DNA of 63,059 nucleotides from CAYTLW01 sp964438735. Lineage in GTDB: Bacteria; Myxococcota_A; UBA9042. The position numbers and the translations under genes were made by a program. The stretch's first letter is position 1. The number at the start of each line of letters is the position of its first letter. The notes beneath the pieces are model-generated. The model ran no database searches. It was not told the DNA's origin and saw only the letters and a list, made by a program, of their open reading frames with translations. The stretch covers positions 1 through 63,059 of the forward strand of contig CAYTLW010000035.1 of assembly GCA_964438735.1 (NCBI GenBank). The letters are read 5' to 3'. Of this stretch, positions 1 through 6,807 are shown piece after piece.

Positions 1-316
1 GCAGGCTGACGAAGGCCACGCCGAGGGCCTTGAACTCGTCCAGCGCCTCGACCAGATGGGCCACGGTGCGGGCGAAGCGATCGAAGCGCCAGACGGCGAC
101 GACATCGATCTCGCGCCGGCGCACGGCGGCCAGCATGGCGTCGAGACCGGGCCGGTCGCGCTTGGCGCCACTGACGCCGATATCAACGAACTCGTCGACC
201 ACCTGCCAGCCCCGCGCAGCCGCGTGGGCTCGCAGCCCGGTGAGCTGGTTCTCTGGGTCTTGCGCCTAGTCGGCGGTGCTGACGCGGGCATAGAGGGCGG
301 CGCGAATCGCGGTCAT
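1..316 (-). pseudogene. Serine recombinase (resolvase/invertase N-terminal domain), interrupted by in-frame TAG; runs off window
   Basis: Read on the minus strand from an ATG at 316, the frame gives the N-terminal catalytic domain of a small serine recombinase. The LYARVST motif carries the nucleophilic Ser (residue 13), followed by DPENQL, a GVSGAKRDRPGLDAML segment and VWRFDRFART. This family cleaves and rejoins DNA through a phosphoserine intermediate. Codon 17, at 268-266, is TAG, exactly where relatives usually have Gln in the STxDQ motif. The frame is otherwise intact to the window edge. The start overlaps the stop of the upstream gene as ATGA, so the two would be translationally coupled. 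It is either a recent pseudogene (one C to T change) or a gene read through by amber suppression; the sequence cannot tell which. The C-terminal DNA-binding part lies outside the window. Confidence 0.75.
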
Positions 317-705
317 GGCTCGGGTTCCTTCGCGGTCGGCGGCGGTAGCAGGTCGACAGTCGCAGCGGCGCCAGGGGCGCGGGTGACGCGCACCAGGCCC
401 GCCCACTCCAAGGCCGCGAGGCCGCGATACACGGCGTGCCTGGACAAGCCAAAGGCATCGTAGTGGCTGGGGCGTAGTCGAAGCCCCTCGTGGGTGCCGG
501 CCAACCCGGCGAGGTGCCAGGCCATCAAACCGACGGCCAGGGCGCTGCCACCGGCCTGCCTCGCGGCCTTCAGCCAGGCGACAGGCATCGGCCCCCGGAC
601 AAAGGGCGACCGCCGAGCCCAGTGCCGGGACGAAGACTGTGCTGGCCGGGGCTCGACTGCGGCGGTGGGCAGGGCGAGCAGGTCCGGGTCGAACGTGGCT
701 GCCAT
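313..705 (-). CDS. Winged-helix-like DNA-binding protein of the integrated element
   Basis: A 130-residue protein starting with MAATFDPDLLALP. The frame is open further upstream to 831, but that part has biased, unlikely composition, so the internal ATG at 705 is preferred. The C-terminal half (LRPSHYDAFGLSRHAVYRGLAALEWAGLV) has the helix-turn-helix plus wing pattern of small replication or conjugation regulators: a recognition helix with SRHAVYRGL followed by a strand-turn with VRVTR. It ends PPPTAKEPEP. Its stop overlaps the start of the serine recombinase frame, so the pair is one transcription unit. Function is inferred only as DNA binding. It could regulate the element or help replication; no family name is recognised with certainty. 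Confidence 0.6.
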   Translation of the reverse strand: MAATFDPDLLALPTAAVEPRPAQSSSRHWARRSPFVRGPMPVAWLKAARQAGGSALAVGLMAWHLAGLAGTHEGLRLRPSHYDAFGLSRHAVYRGLAALEWAGLVRVTRAPGAAATVDLLPPPTAKEPEP

Positions 706-799
706 CTGCTGATCACGCTGGTGGACAAGACAAAGAAGACAGTGGACGGGTGAGCGCGGCTGCAACACCCCCTGTCGCAGCCGCGCACACCCTCCGGTG

Positions 800-2623
800 T
801 CAGGCCAACTCGGCCAGCAGCCGCTGCACACGCAGCCACATGTCCCGGCCGGCCGGGTCGACCAGCCGGTCGGGGTGATGGATGAACAAGGCGTCGGTGC
901 GCAGCCGCACGCCGCCCAGGACAGCGGCGGCGGCCAGTTCCATGACCTGCGCGGTCCTGGCCGCGGCTTCGTCGATGGCCTCGGTCGGCGCCTCGATCAG
1001 CAGGGCGTCATGCACCGGGGCGACGACCTCGATGCCGGCCTCGGTGGCGGCGATGCAGGCCAGGCGCAGGATCTCGGCGCCGTTGGCCTGCATGGGGAAG
1101 TTGCGCAAGGATCGCGGGTTGGGTGGCTGCCAACTGCCACTCGGCCCATCGAAGCGCCCCCGCACGGCCAGCCGCCAGCCCAGCACGGTGTGCAGGTGAC
1201 CTGACAGGGTGGCGTGGTCGACCACCCTGTCCGACCACGCCCAGAACACCGGATAGGTGCGCCGGTGCAAGCGCAGCAGATCGCGCGCCTGCAGCTCGGT
1301 GATGCCGAGGCGCAGGGCCAGCGACCGGGCCCCAATGCCATACTGCACGCCCAGCGCGCACTCCTTGAACTGCTTGCGCTCGACCGGGTGGGTGGCCGCC
1401 GTCGCCCCCGGCGGCACCGCGCCGGCCTGGCGTGCGAAGGCCAGGTAGGGGTCGCCGGTGGCGTAGGCCGCCAGCATCGCCGGGTCGCACGACAGCGCAG
1501 CCGCGATGCCGAACTCCTGCTGCTCGTAGTCGATGTAGCACAGCGAGCGCCCGGCAGGTGGCTTGATCAGCGCCCGCAGCCAACGGGCCGGGCCGAAGAT
1601 GAAGCGGGTCGTGCTGGGCTGGTTGCGGCCGGTCTTGGCCTGGAAGGGCCGGAGCATGGTCCGGTTGCGGCCGTCGACCCCGACCTCGAGGTCCGTGGTG
1701 CGCAGCTTGGCCACCGACGACCGCAGCTGCCGCAGCGACTCCAACTGCGGGTGCCTCAACGCCATCAGCGCGAAGGTCTCCTTGTCCAGGCGCAGCCGGC
1801 CCGTGTCGGTCAAGGGCCAGGCGATGTCGTGTTGGCCGAGCCACCGGCGGAACAGCGCCACAGAGAAGGTGCCATCGACGTAGACGCCGAAGTCCAGATC
1901 GACCTCCTCGATGAGCCGCAGCCGCAGCCCCTGCCAATGCCGACGCAGCCGCTCGAGCATGGCCAGGTCGACCGGCACTCCCCGATGCTCCATCGCGGCG
2001 ACGGCGGCCATGTAGCGGCCGCGCAGCAACGCCCTGGGCACGTCGAGGTGAGCGTCCATCGCCAGCAGCAGGCGGCGAAGGGCTTCGACATCGGCGGCGC
2101 AGTAGTCGAGCAGCGCGGCCCGCTCCTCTGCCGTCCAGGGGCCACCGCGCAACGCCAGTTCGCGCATCTCCTGCTTGTCTGCGGCCGCCATGGCGTCCTC
2201 GCCGTAGTGGACCAGCGCCCCGAGCAGGCCGGCGCCGGCCGCCAGCTGGCGGCCGTTGGTCTGGCAGCGGAACTCGGCGAAGAGGTCGACGATGTTGCGC
2301 GGCACCGGCCAGCCCAGCGCCAGGTGGCAGGCCACCTCGGCCGAGGCGTAGTAGGCCACGATGACCGCGTCGTCGCCGACCGCGTAGGGCGGCGCGACGG
2401 CGCGGCGCAGCTCGTCCTGCCAGAGCTTGATGACGCGCCCGGTGTGGAGCTCGTGGGCGACCAGGCAGATCGGGTCGACCTGCTCGCCCGGGCTGTTGCC
2501 GAACTCGAAGTCAACGAGCCAGACCTCGTTGAAGGGCAGAGAGGACTGGATGGCGCCCGCGTTGCCAGGGCCCATGTGGCGCCCTTCCAAGGCGCCGTTC
2601 TCGTTGATGTGTACGTTGTTCAT
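800..2623 (-). CDS. Family A DNA polymerase with DEDD 3'-5' exonuclease domain (mobile-element type)
   Basis: A 607-residue DNA polymerase I-like enzyme without a 5'-nuclease domain. The N-terminal third is a DnaQ-like proofreading domain: ExoI VDFEF (D38, E40), a probable ExoII Asp around 113, and ExoIII YCAAD (D178). The polymerase half has motif A DYEQQE (D365), motif B RKQFKECALGVQYGIG (R416, K420, Y428), the NFPMQANGAEI segment, and motif C VHDA (H538, D539). Cellular Pol I has HDE in motif C, so Ala540 is unusual. The ATG has a good ribosome binding site (AGGAG, 5-nt spacing) and lies 2 nt after the stop of the upstream 210-aa gene, so the two are co-transcribed. The size and domain set fit polymerases carried by phages and integrative elements rather than the housekeeping polA. 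It probably replicates or repairs the element. Confidence 0.9.
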   Translation of the reverse strand: MNNVHINENGALEGRHMGPGNAGAIQSSLPFNEVWLVDFEFGNSPGEQVDPICLVAHELHTGRVIKLWQDELRRAVAPPYAVGDDAVIVAYYASAEVACHLALGWPVPRNIVDLFAEFRCQTNGRQLAAGAGLLGALVHYGEDAMAAADKQEMRELALRGGPWTAEERAALLDYCAADVEALRRLLLAMDAHLDVPRALLRGRYMAAVAAMEHRGVPVDLAMLERLRRHWQGLRLRLIEEVDLDFGVYVDGTFSVALFRRWLGQHDIAWPLTDTGRLRLDKETFALMALRHPQLESLRQLRSSVAKLRTTDLEVGVDGRNRTMLRPFQAKTGRNQPSTTRFIFGPARWLRALIKPPAGRSLCYIDYEQQEFGIAAALSCDPAMLAAYATGDPYLAFARQAGAVPPGATAATHPVERKQFKECALGVQYGIGARSLALRLGITELQARDLLRLHRRTYPVFWAWSDRVVDHATLSGHLHTVLGWRLAVRGRFDGPSGSWQPPNPRSLRNFPMQANGAEILRLACIAATEAGIEVVAPVHDALLIEAPTEAIDEAAARTAQVMELAAAAVLGGVRLRTDALFIHHPDRLVDPAGRDMWLRVQRLLAELA

Positions 2624-2625
2624 GA

Positions 2626-3258
2626 CTACTCCTTGCCCAAGAGCTGGCGAACCACCGGGTGGTCGGCCGAGTCGATGAAGCGGTCGCCGAAGGCCAACCG
2701 CAGCAGGTCGGTCCGGGACTTGTCGGGGAAGACCGGCTCACCCAAGTCCATCTCGGCGGTCACCGGCACGTAGCACTTGCCGTCGTGGTTGCGCTTGAGC
2801 CGCGCCCAGACGCCCACGGCCAGGTCGGCGCCCGCCATCGCCGTCTTGTTCCACGAGTTCCAGTCCTTGCCGTCCTTGGGCAGCTTGATCACCCAGATGA
2901 AGAGCACGCCGTCGCGGTTGACGGCGGGGATCAGGCACGCCGGGTTGATGCTGTCTGCCAGCTGCGTCCACAGCGGCTTGGCGACCAGGTAGACCTGATC
3001 ATCGCGCTCGAAATGCAGGATCGCCGTCTGCAGGCGCATCCCCGGGTCCGGGTGGGTGCGAACCCACTCGTGCTTGCCCGGCTTGCGCACGGTCACCTCG
3101 ACCAGATGCTCGGTGGTGGTGAGCTGGTCGAAGGTCTGGTCGAGGACCAGGTTGTCGATGTCGGCGAAGGGGTCCTTGGTCGTTGGCGCTGAGACCTTGC
3201 CGGACTCCTCCTCCACGCTGCTGATCTGGGCCTTGTGGGCCGCCTTGTTCTTCTTCAT
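2626..3258 (-). CDS. Conserved-looking unknown protein upstream of the element polymerase
   Basis: A 210-residue soluble protein starting MKKNKAAHKAQISS. The ATG at 3258 is chosen over a TTG two codons earlier because GAGG lies 9 nt upstream. It has a charged Lys/Glu-rich N-terminus, then a mixed alpha/beta body rich in aromatic and hydrophobic strands (VYLVAKPLW, VLFIWVIKLP). It ends with a segment that looks structured (LLRLAFGDRFID). There is no signal peptide, membrane segment, zinc knuckle or recognised catalytic motif. It is separated from the polymerase start by only 2 nt, so it is almost certainly translated with the polymerase and may be a processivity, single-strand-binding or regulatory partner. 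That role is inference from position; I do not recognise the family. Confidence 0.75.
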   Translation of the reverse strand: MKKNKAAHKAQISSVEEESGKVSAPTTKDPFADIDNLVLDQTFDQLTTTEHLVEVTVRKPGKHEWVRTHPDPGMRLQTAILHFERDDQVYLVAKPLWTQLADSINPACLIPAVNRDGVLFIWVIKLPKDGKDWNSWNKTAMAGADLAVGVWARLKRNHDGKCYVPVTAEMDLGEPVFPDKSRTDLLRLAFGDRFIDSADHPVVRQLLGKE

Positions 3259-3318
3259 AATCAATTACCTCTGGCCAGTGACTTGCTCTTGCAGGATGGG
3301 TCGCTGGCCGCTGTGACC

Positions 3319-3351
3319 GGCAACTGGTCGCGACCCTCGCGGCCAGTTGCC
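3319..3351. promoter_or_regulatory. 9-bp perfect inverted repeat between the HTH gene and the polymerase operon
   Basis: GGCAACTGG and CCAGTTGCC flank a 15-nt spacer that itself contains a CGCG...CGCG pair. The element lies just downstream of the HTH gene stop and about 60 nt upstream of the 210-aa gene start. There is no U-tract on either strand, so an operator for the neighbouring HTH protein fits better than an intrinsic terminator. Either role is inference. Confidence 0.45.
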
Positions 3352-3356
3352 CGTCT

Positions 3357-3635
3357 TCAAATCTCTCGCTGACAATCGACGCGTGGCTCGACGGCCCGCT
3401 CATCGAGCCAGCCTTGCAGCGCCCTCCGCGAGAATCGCACCATGCGCGGCCCGATACGGATGAAGGGCACGCGGCGACGATGGGTCCAGCCGTAGAGCGT
3501 CCCGACGGGAATGGCGAGCAGGCGAGCAGCCTCGGCATAACCCATCAGGTCGGGCGGCTCAGCGTCGCGCTGGCCGAGTGCGTCGGAGTCAACACGGCGG
3601 CGCAGAACCTCCGGCTGCTTGGTCTTCGTTGTCAT
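3357..3635 (-). CDS. Excisionase/MerR-like helix-turn-helix protein
   Basis: A 92-residue protein starting MTTKTKQPEV. The start at 3635 is set by a strong AAGGAGG ribosome binding site 6 nt upstream; the longer open frame to 3764 has no such signal. The core (LMGYAEAARLLAIPVGTLYGWTHRRRVPFIRIGPRMVRFSRRALQGWL, residues about 30-80) is the HTH_17 fold of recombination directionality factors. It has a recognition helix containing GTLYGW, then RRRVPFIRIG and the FSRRALQGWLDE tail. Lying directly downstream of the integrase on the same strand, it probably acts as the element's excisionase or as a repressor of it. The family cannot separate these two roles by sequence alone. Confidence 0.8.
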   Translation of the reverse strand: MTTKTKQPEVLRRRVDSDALGQRDAEPPDLMGYAEAARLLAIPVGTLYGWTHRRRVPFIRIGPRMVRFSRRALQGWLDERAVEPRVDCQREI

Positions 3636-3760
3636 GCATACCTCCTTGCGGTCACTTCCGACCGCTCGACTTGCTCCACTCTGCCCGGGCTGTCGGGCGG
3701 GCTGAAGGGAAACTGCACCTGGCAGGAGGACCACGGCCTTCGTGAAGGTGTTGTTTTCAT

Positions 3761-4879
3761 TCACTTCTCCTTCGCGACGCGCAGCGAGATGGCCTGATCA
3801 TCGGGGAGTCCGATCTCGGCCGATCCGTCGAACCTGTCGAGATCAGAGGAGAACGCGGCCGGTGCCAGGTGCGCGTATCGCTGGGTCATCTCCATCGACT
3901 GATGGCCGAGGATCTTCTGCAGCTTGAAGATGTCGCCGCCCTTCATGACCCAGTGGCTGGCGAAGGTGTGGCGCAGGTCGTGGAAGCGGATGTAGTGCAC
4001 CCGCCGACTCCCGGGTTCGGGTCGGTCGAAGCCAGCCCCGTCCAGCACCTTGTGCAGCCGCTCCTGGAAGACCCAGGCGGCGGGCTGATGCATACGGCCG
4101 CGATTGTTCGGGAAGACGAGCCTGCCCGGTGTCGCGAGGCGCCAGCGGCGCAGCGGAGGCAGCAGCGGGTTGAGAATCGGCACGTAGCGGACGCGCCGGG
4201 CCTTGGTGGGCTTCGTGAAGGATCGCTGCACGGTGATGAGCCGCTTGTCGAAATCGACATCCTCCCAGCGCAATCCGGCGAGTTCGCCCTGCCGCATCCC
4301 GGTGTAGAGGGCCGCCGCGTACAGGACATGCACCGCCTCGCCGGCATCGCGGGCGGCGATGAGGAAGCGGCGCACCTCGGCGTCAGTCCGCAGGTAGCTG
4401 TAGTCCTCGCCAAAATCGGGCGTGCGCGGCTTGACGATCTTGGGCAGGCGCGCCAGCCAACCCAGGTCGATGGCGACACGCAGCATGGCCCCGAGCAGGG
4501 TCAGGATGTTGCGTCGGGTGTTGCGGGCGAGGTGAGCGCGGCTGGTCTTGAGTCCTTCGACGCGAGCAAAGGTGACTTCGCTCAGCTTCAGCCGGCCGAA
4601 GGTCGGGCGCAGGTGACAGCGAATGATGCTCTGGTCGTCGCGTGCCTTGCGCTTCTGCGGCGCGCGCACGGCGAGCCAGTAGTCACACAGGTCGTCGAAG
4701 GTCTTGGCCGGCGGTGCGGCGGGGCTGTGCCCGGCCACGATGGCGTCGACCTGGGACTGCCGGTTGCGCAGCTCGCGCTCGGCCTCGCGGTAGCTGTCGA
4801 AGACGGCCGACTGACGCCGCCCTGTCTCATCGAGCCAGCGGATGCGCCACTTGTTCCTGTGCTTGATAGGTTTGGCCAC
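3761..4879 (-). CDS. Tyrosine recombinase (site-specific integrase)
   Basis: A 372-residue phage-type integrase. An N-terminal AP2-like DNA-binding segment (KHRNKWRIRWLDETGRR) precedes a core-binding SAM-like domain at about 60-150 and a catalytic domain at about 160-345. All active-site residues are visible: R196 in TGMRQGEL, a Lys around 223-226, H300 and R303 in HDLRHTFASH, H326 in LGHQS, and nucleophile Y335 in MTQRYAHL. The reaction is strand exchange between attP and attB through a 3'-phosphotyrosine. The gene starts about 170 bp from the 3' end of tRNA-Arg and is oriented away from it, the usual layout for tRNA-targeting islands. It is probably the first gene of the minus-strand element module and is followed by the excisionase-like gene after 125 bp. 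Confidence 0.93.
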   Translation of the reverse strand: MAKPIKHRNKWRIRWLDETGRRQSAVFDSYREAERELRNRQSQVDAIVAGHSPAAPPAKTFDDLCDYWLAVRAPQKRKARDDQSIIRCHLRPTFGRLKLSEVTFARVEGLKTSRAHLARNTRRNILTLLGAMLRVAIDLGWLARLPKIVKPRTPDFGEDYSYLRTDAEVRRFLIAARDAGEAVHVLYAAALYTGMRQGELAGLRWEDVDFDKRLITVQRSFTKPTKARRVRYVPILNPLLPPLRRWRLATPGRLVFPNNRGRMHQPAAWVFQERLHKVLDGAGFDRPEPGSRRVHYIRFHDLRHTFASHWVMKGGDIFKLQKILGHQSMEMTQRYAHLAPAAFSSDLDRFDGSAEIGLPDDQAISLRVAKEK

Positions 4880-4977
4880 GGCCCTGCTCCTCGTTGAGCA
4901 AGGTGGCTGGTACCCGGGCCCCTGTCACCGATACGAAGGCCATGGCCTTGGTGCAGACAGGGTAGGAGAAGGCCTCT

Positions 4978-4996
4978 GTGGCCCCGCCGTGGCCCC
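4978..4996. repeat. Short direct repeat GTGGCCCC in the putative attachment region
   Basis: GTGGCCCC occurs at 4978-4985 and again at 4989-4996, an 11-nt period, between the integrase start and the tRNA-Arg. Short direct repeats near attP often serve as integrase arm-type or excisionase sites. This is a positional inference only; the att core itself is not identifiable without the other junction. Confidence 0.3.
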
Positions 4997-5007
4997 AAAA
5001 CGAAAAG

Positions 5008-5042
5008 ACGGGCACCTGCCTTGACGGCAAGTGCCCGTTTTT
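5008..5042 (-). terminator. Intrinsic terminator, probably of the tRNA operon (bidirectional shape)
   Basis: ACGGGCACcTGCC pairs with GGCAaGTGCCCGT (13-bp stem, one mismatch) around a short TTGAC loop. On the minus strand the stem is followed by CTTTTCGTTTT, suiting termination of the Ser-Ser-Arg tRNA transcript; on the plus strand it is followed by TTTTT. It lies 5 nt beyond the tRNA-Arg 3' end, so the element junction is either inside the tRNA end or just past this hairpin. Confidence 0.7.
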
Positions 5043-5047
5043 CCTAG

Positions 5048-5121
<74 letters not shown>

Positions 5122-5126
5122 TTCGC

Positions 5127-5218
5127 TGGCGGAGAGGGAGGGATTCGAACCCTCGGAACCCTTTTGAAGTTCACTCCCTTAGCAGGGGAGCGCCTTAAGC
5201 CAACTCGGCCACCTCTCC
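5127..5218 (-). tRNA. tRNA-Ser (anticodon GCT)
   Basis: Class II tRNA with acceptor GGAGAGG/CCTCTCC and a long variable arm. Anticodon loop CTGCTAA (anticodon GCT, for AGC/AGU) lies between CTCCC and GGGAG, and the T-arm contains GGTTCGAATCC. Discriminator G at 5130 is followed by an encoded CCA (5129-5127). It lies 5 nt upstream of tRNA-Arg in the same direction, so the two are co-transcribed. Confidence 0.95.
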
Positions 5219-5246
5219 TCGGCCAATCTTGGCGACAGTTTCGCAG

Positions 5247-5331
5247 CGGAGGAGGAGGGATTCGAACCCCCGGAGGCTCTCACCTCGGCGGTTTTCAAGA
5301 CCGCTGCCTTAAACCACTCGGCCACTCCTCC
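5247..5331 (-). tRNA. tRNA-Ser (anticodon TGA)
   Basis: Class II tRNA with acceptor GGAGGAG/CTCCTCC. Anticodon loop CTTGAAA (anticodon TGA, for UCN) lies between GCGGT and ACCGC. The variable arm is long and the T-arm contains GGTTCGAATCC. No CCA is encoded after discriminator G at 5247. It is the first of the three-tRNA cluster. Confidence 0.95.
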
Positions 5332-5589
5332 GTGGAGGTTGCTTCGGGGTCCGGTTGCGGCCGGCTGTCGGGCGCTGCCGCTCCGTCCCGCTGCTCGATT
5401 CTGCCGCTTGTTTTCAGCGAGTTCGCGCCGGGCGCACCGGCTGCGGACGGGCGTTGTACCCGCATTCGCCGCGGTTCGCAAGGGCGATTGGAGCGTCTGG
5501 CGCGACCGACCAGACGCGGCGCAAGTCCGAGCGCGGCGTGGGTCAACCCGAGATTGCCCAATCGCCACCCGTTGCGCACACTGGGCGCC

Positions 5590-6798
5590 ATGTCGGAGCC
5601 GGCCGCTGTTGTGGACTCTCTGCTGCAGATGACATCACGCCTGCGGCGAGATCGTGGGGCGCTGTCGCGGTTGGAGGCGGGGATCGCCCAGAGCAGCGGA
5701 TTGCACCCGACCAGCCTGCGTCGACTGGTGGAGCTCTGGTTGGGTGGCGCCAGCCCGCGATCGCTGGGCCGGATGGTGGCGCTGGCCGAGGGGCGAAGGC
5801 CCGCCGGGCGGGTCGGCATCGTCGCTCCCGGCAACCTCTGCGTGGCGACCTGGCAGGCCATGATCGAAGCCCTGGTGACGGGCAATACGGTCCGCATCCG
5901 CGCTGGCAGCGGCGATCGGCTTGCGCCCGGCAACCTTGTGCGGCTGCTGGCGGAGACAGATGAAGAGCTCGCCGCCCAGGTGGAACTGGTCCAGTTCGAG
6001 CGTGGCGATGAGACCGGCTGGCGGACCTTCTTCGATGGGCTGGATGCGTTGCTGATCTATGGCGGCGATCCGGCGGTGGAGTCGGTCGCCCGGCGGGCAG
6101 CGGAGGCGGGCTACGCCGGACCGATTCGCAGGCACGGTCACGGCGTCTCGCTGGGTCTGCTGCCGGCCAGACTGGTTGAGCAACCCGAGCAGCTGATGCG
6201 ACTGGCACGCGGGCTGGCCCATGACGCGCTGCTGGCCGATGGCCGCGGCTGCCTGTCCCTGCGCGCATTGCTGGTGGAGGGGGGCTTGGAGGGCGAGCGG
6301 GGGACCCGCCTGGGCAAGTTGCTGGCGGCGGCGTTCGCCGACTGCGCCGAGCGCCTGCCGCCCGGGCAAATCGCCATGGACCTGCTGGCCCGCCGACGCC
6401 TGCTGGTGGAGGAGGTGGGGTTCCTGGCCGCCACCGGCGACGATGGCGGCTGGGTGCACCACGAGGCGAGAGCGGGCTGGGCCATCGTGGCCCGCCCCTC
6501 AGCCGGCATGCACGCCCCCCTCAGCCTGGTCGACCTGGGGCCGGGCGCGCGCTGCCTGGTCTTGCTCCCGTTGGTCGATCGACAGCAATTGCCAGCCGCC
6601 ATGGCGCCGCTCCGCACCTGGCTGAGCGGCCTGGCGCGCCCGCTGGCGGCGGCGACGAGCATCGACCCGCTGGCCCACCAGGCAGGCTTCGATCGCACCT
6701 GCCCCTTCGGCCGACTGCACGCGCCCGACGCCGACGTTCCCACCGATGGGGTGTCAGCGGGCACAGGCCTGCTGCTGCCAGCGGCGGCAGGAACGTAG
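5590..6798 (+). CDS. LuxC-type acyl-CoA reductase family protein
   Basis: A 402-residue protein starting MSEPAAVVDSLLQ. The frame is open far upstream, but that part crosses the tRNA genes. The fold is that of the long-chain acyl-CoA reductase LuxC in the aldehyde dehydrogenase superfamily: VGIVAPGNLCVATWQAMIEA (about 75-94), GNTVRIRAGSGD, and LLADGRGCLSLRALLVEGG. C221 matches the catalytic Cys that forms the acyl-thioester before NADPH reduction to aldehyde. It ends with LAHQAGFDRTCPFGRLHAP, also family-like. No luxD, luxE or luciferase gene is near, so bioluminescence is unlikely; fatty aldehyde formation for wax or alkane-type lipids is one option. It converges on the htrA-like gene with a 9-bp gap. 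The exact substrate is unknown. Confidence 0.8.
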   Translation: MSEPAAVVDSLLQMTSRLRRDRGALSRLEAGIAQSSGLHPTSLRRLVELWLGGASPRSLGRMVALAEGRRPAGRVGIVAPGNLCVATWQAMIEALVTGNTVRIRAGSGDRLAPGNLVRLLAETDEELAAQVELVQFERGDETGWRTFFDGLDALLIYGGDPAVESVARRAAEAGYAGPIRRHGHGVSLGLLPARLVEQPEQLMRLARGLAHDALLADGRGCLSLRALLVEGGLEGERGTRLGKLLAAAFADCAERLPPGQIAMDLLARRRLLVEEVGFLAATGDDGGWVHHEARAGWAIVARPSAGMHAPLSLVDLGPGARCLVLLPLVDRQQLPAAMAPLRTWLSGLARPLAAATSIDPLAHQAGFDRTCPFGRLHAPDADVPTDGVSAGTGLLLPAAAGT

Positions 6799-6807
6799 AG
6801 GCTTTGC

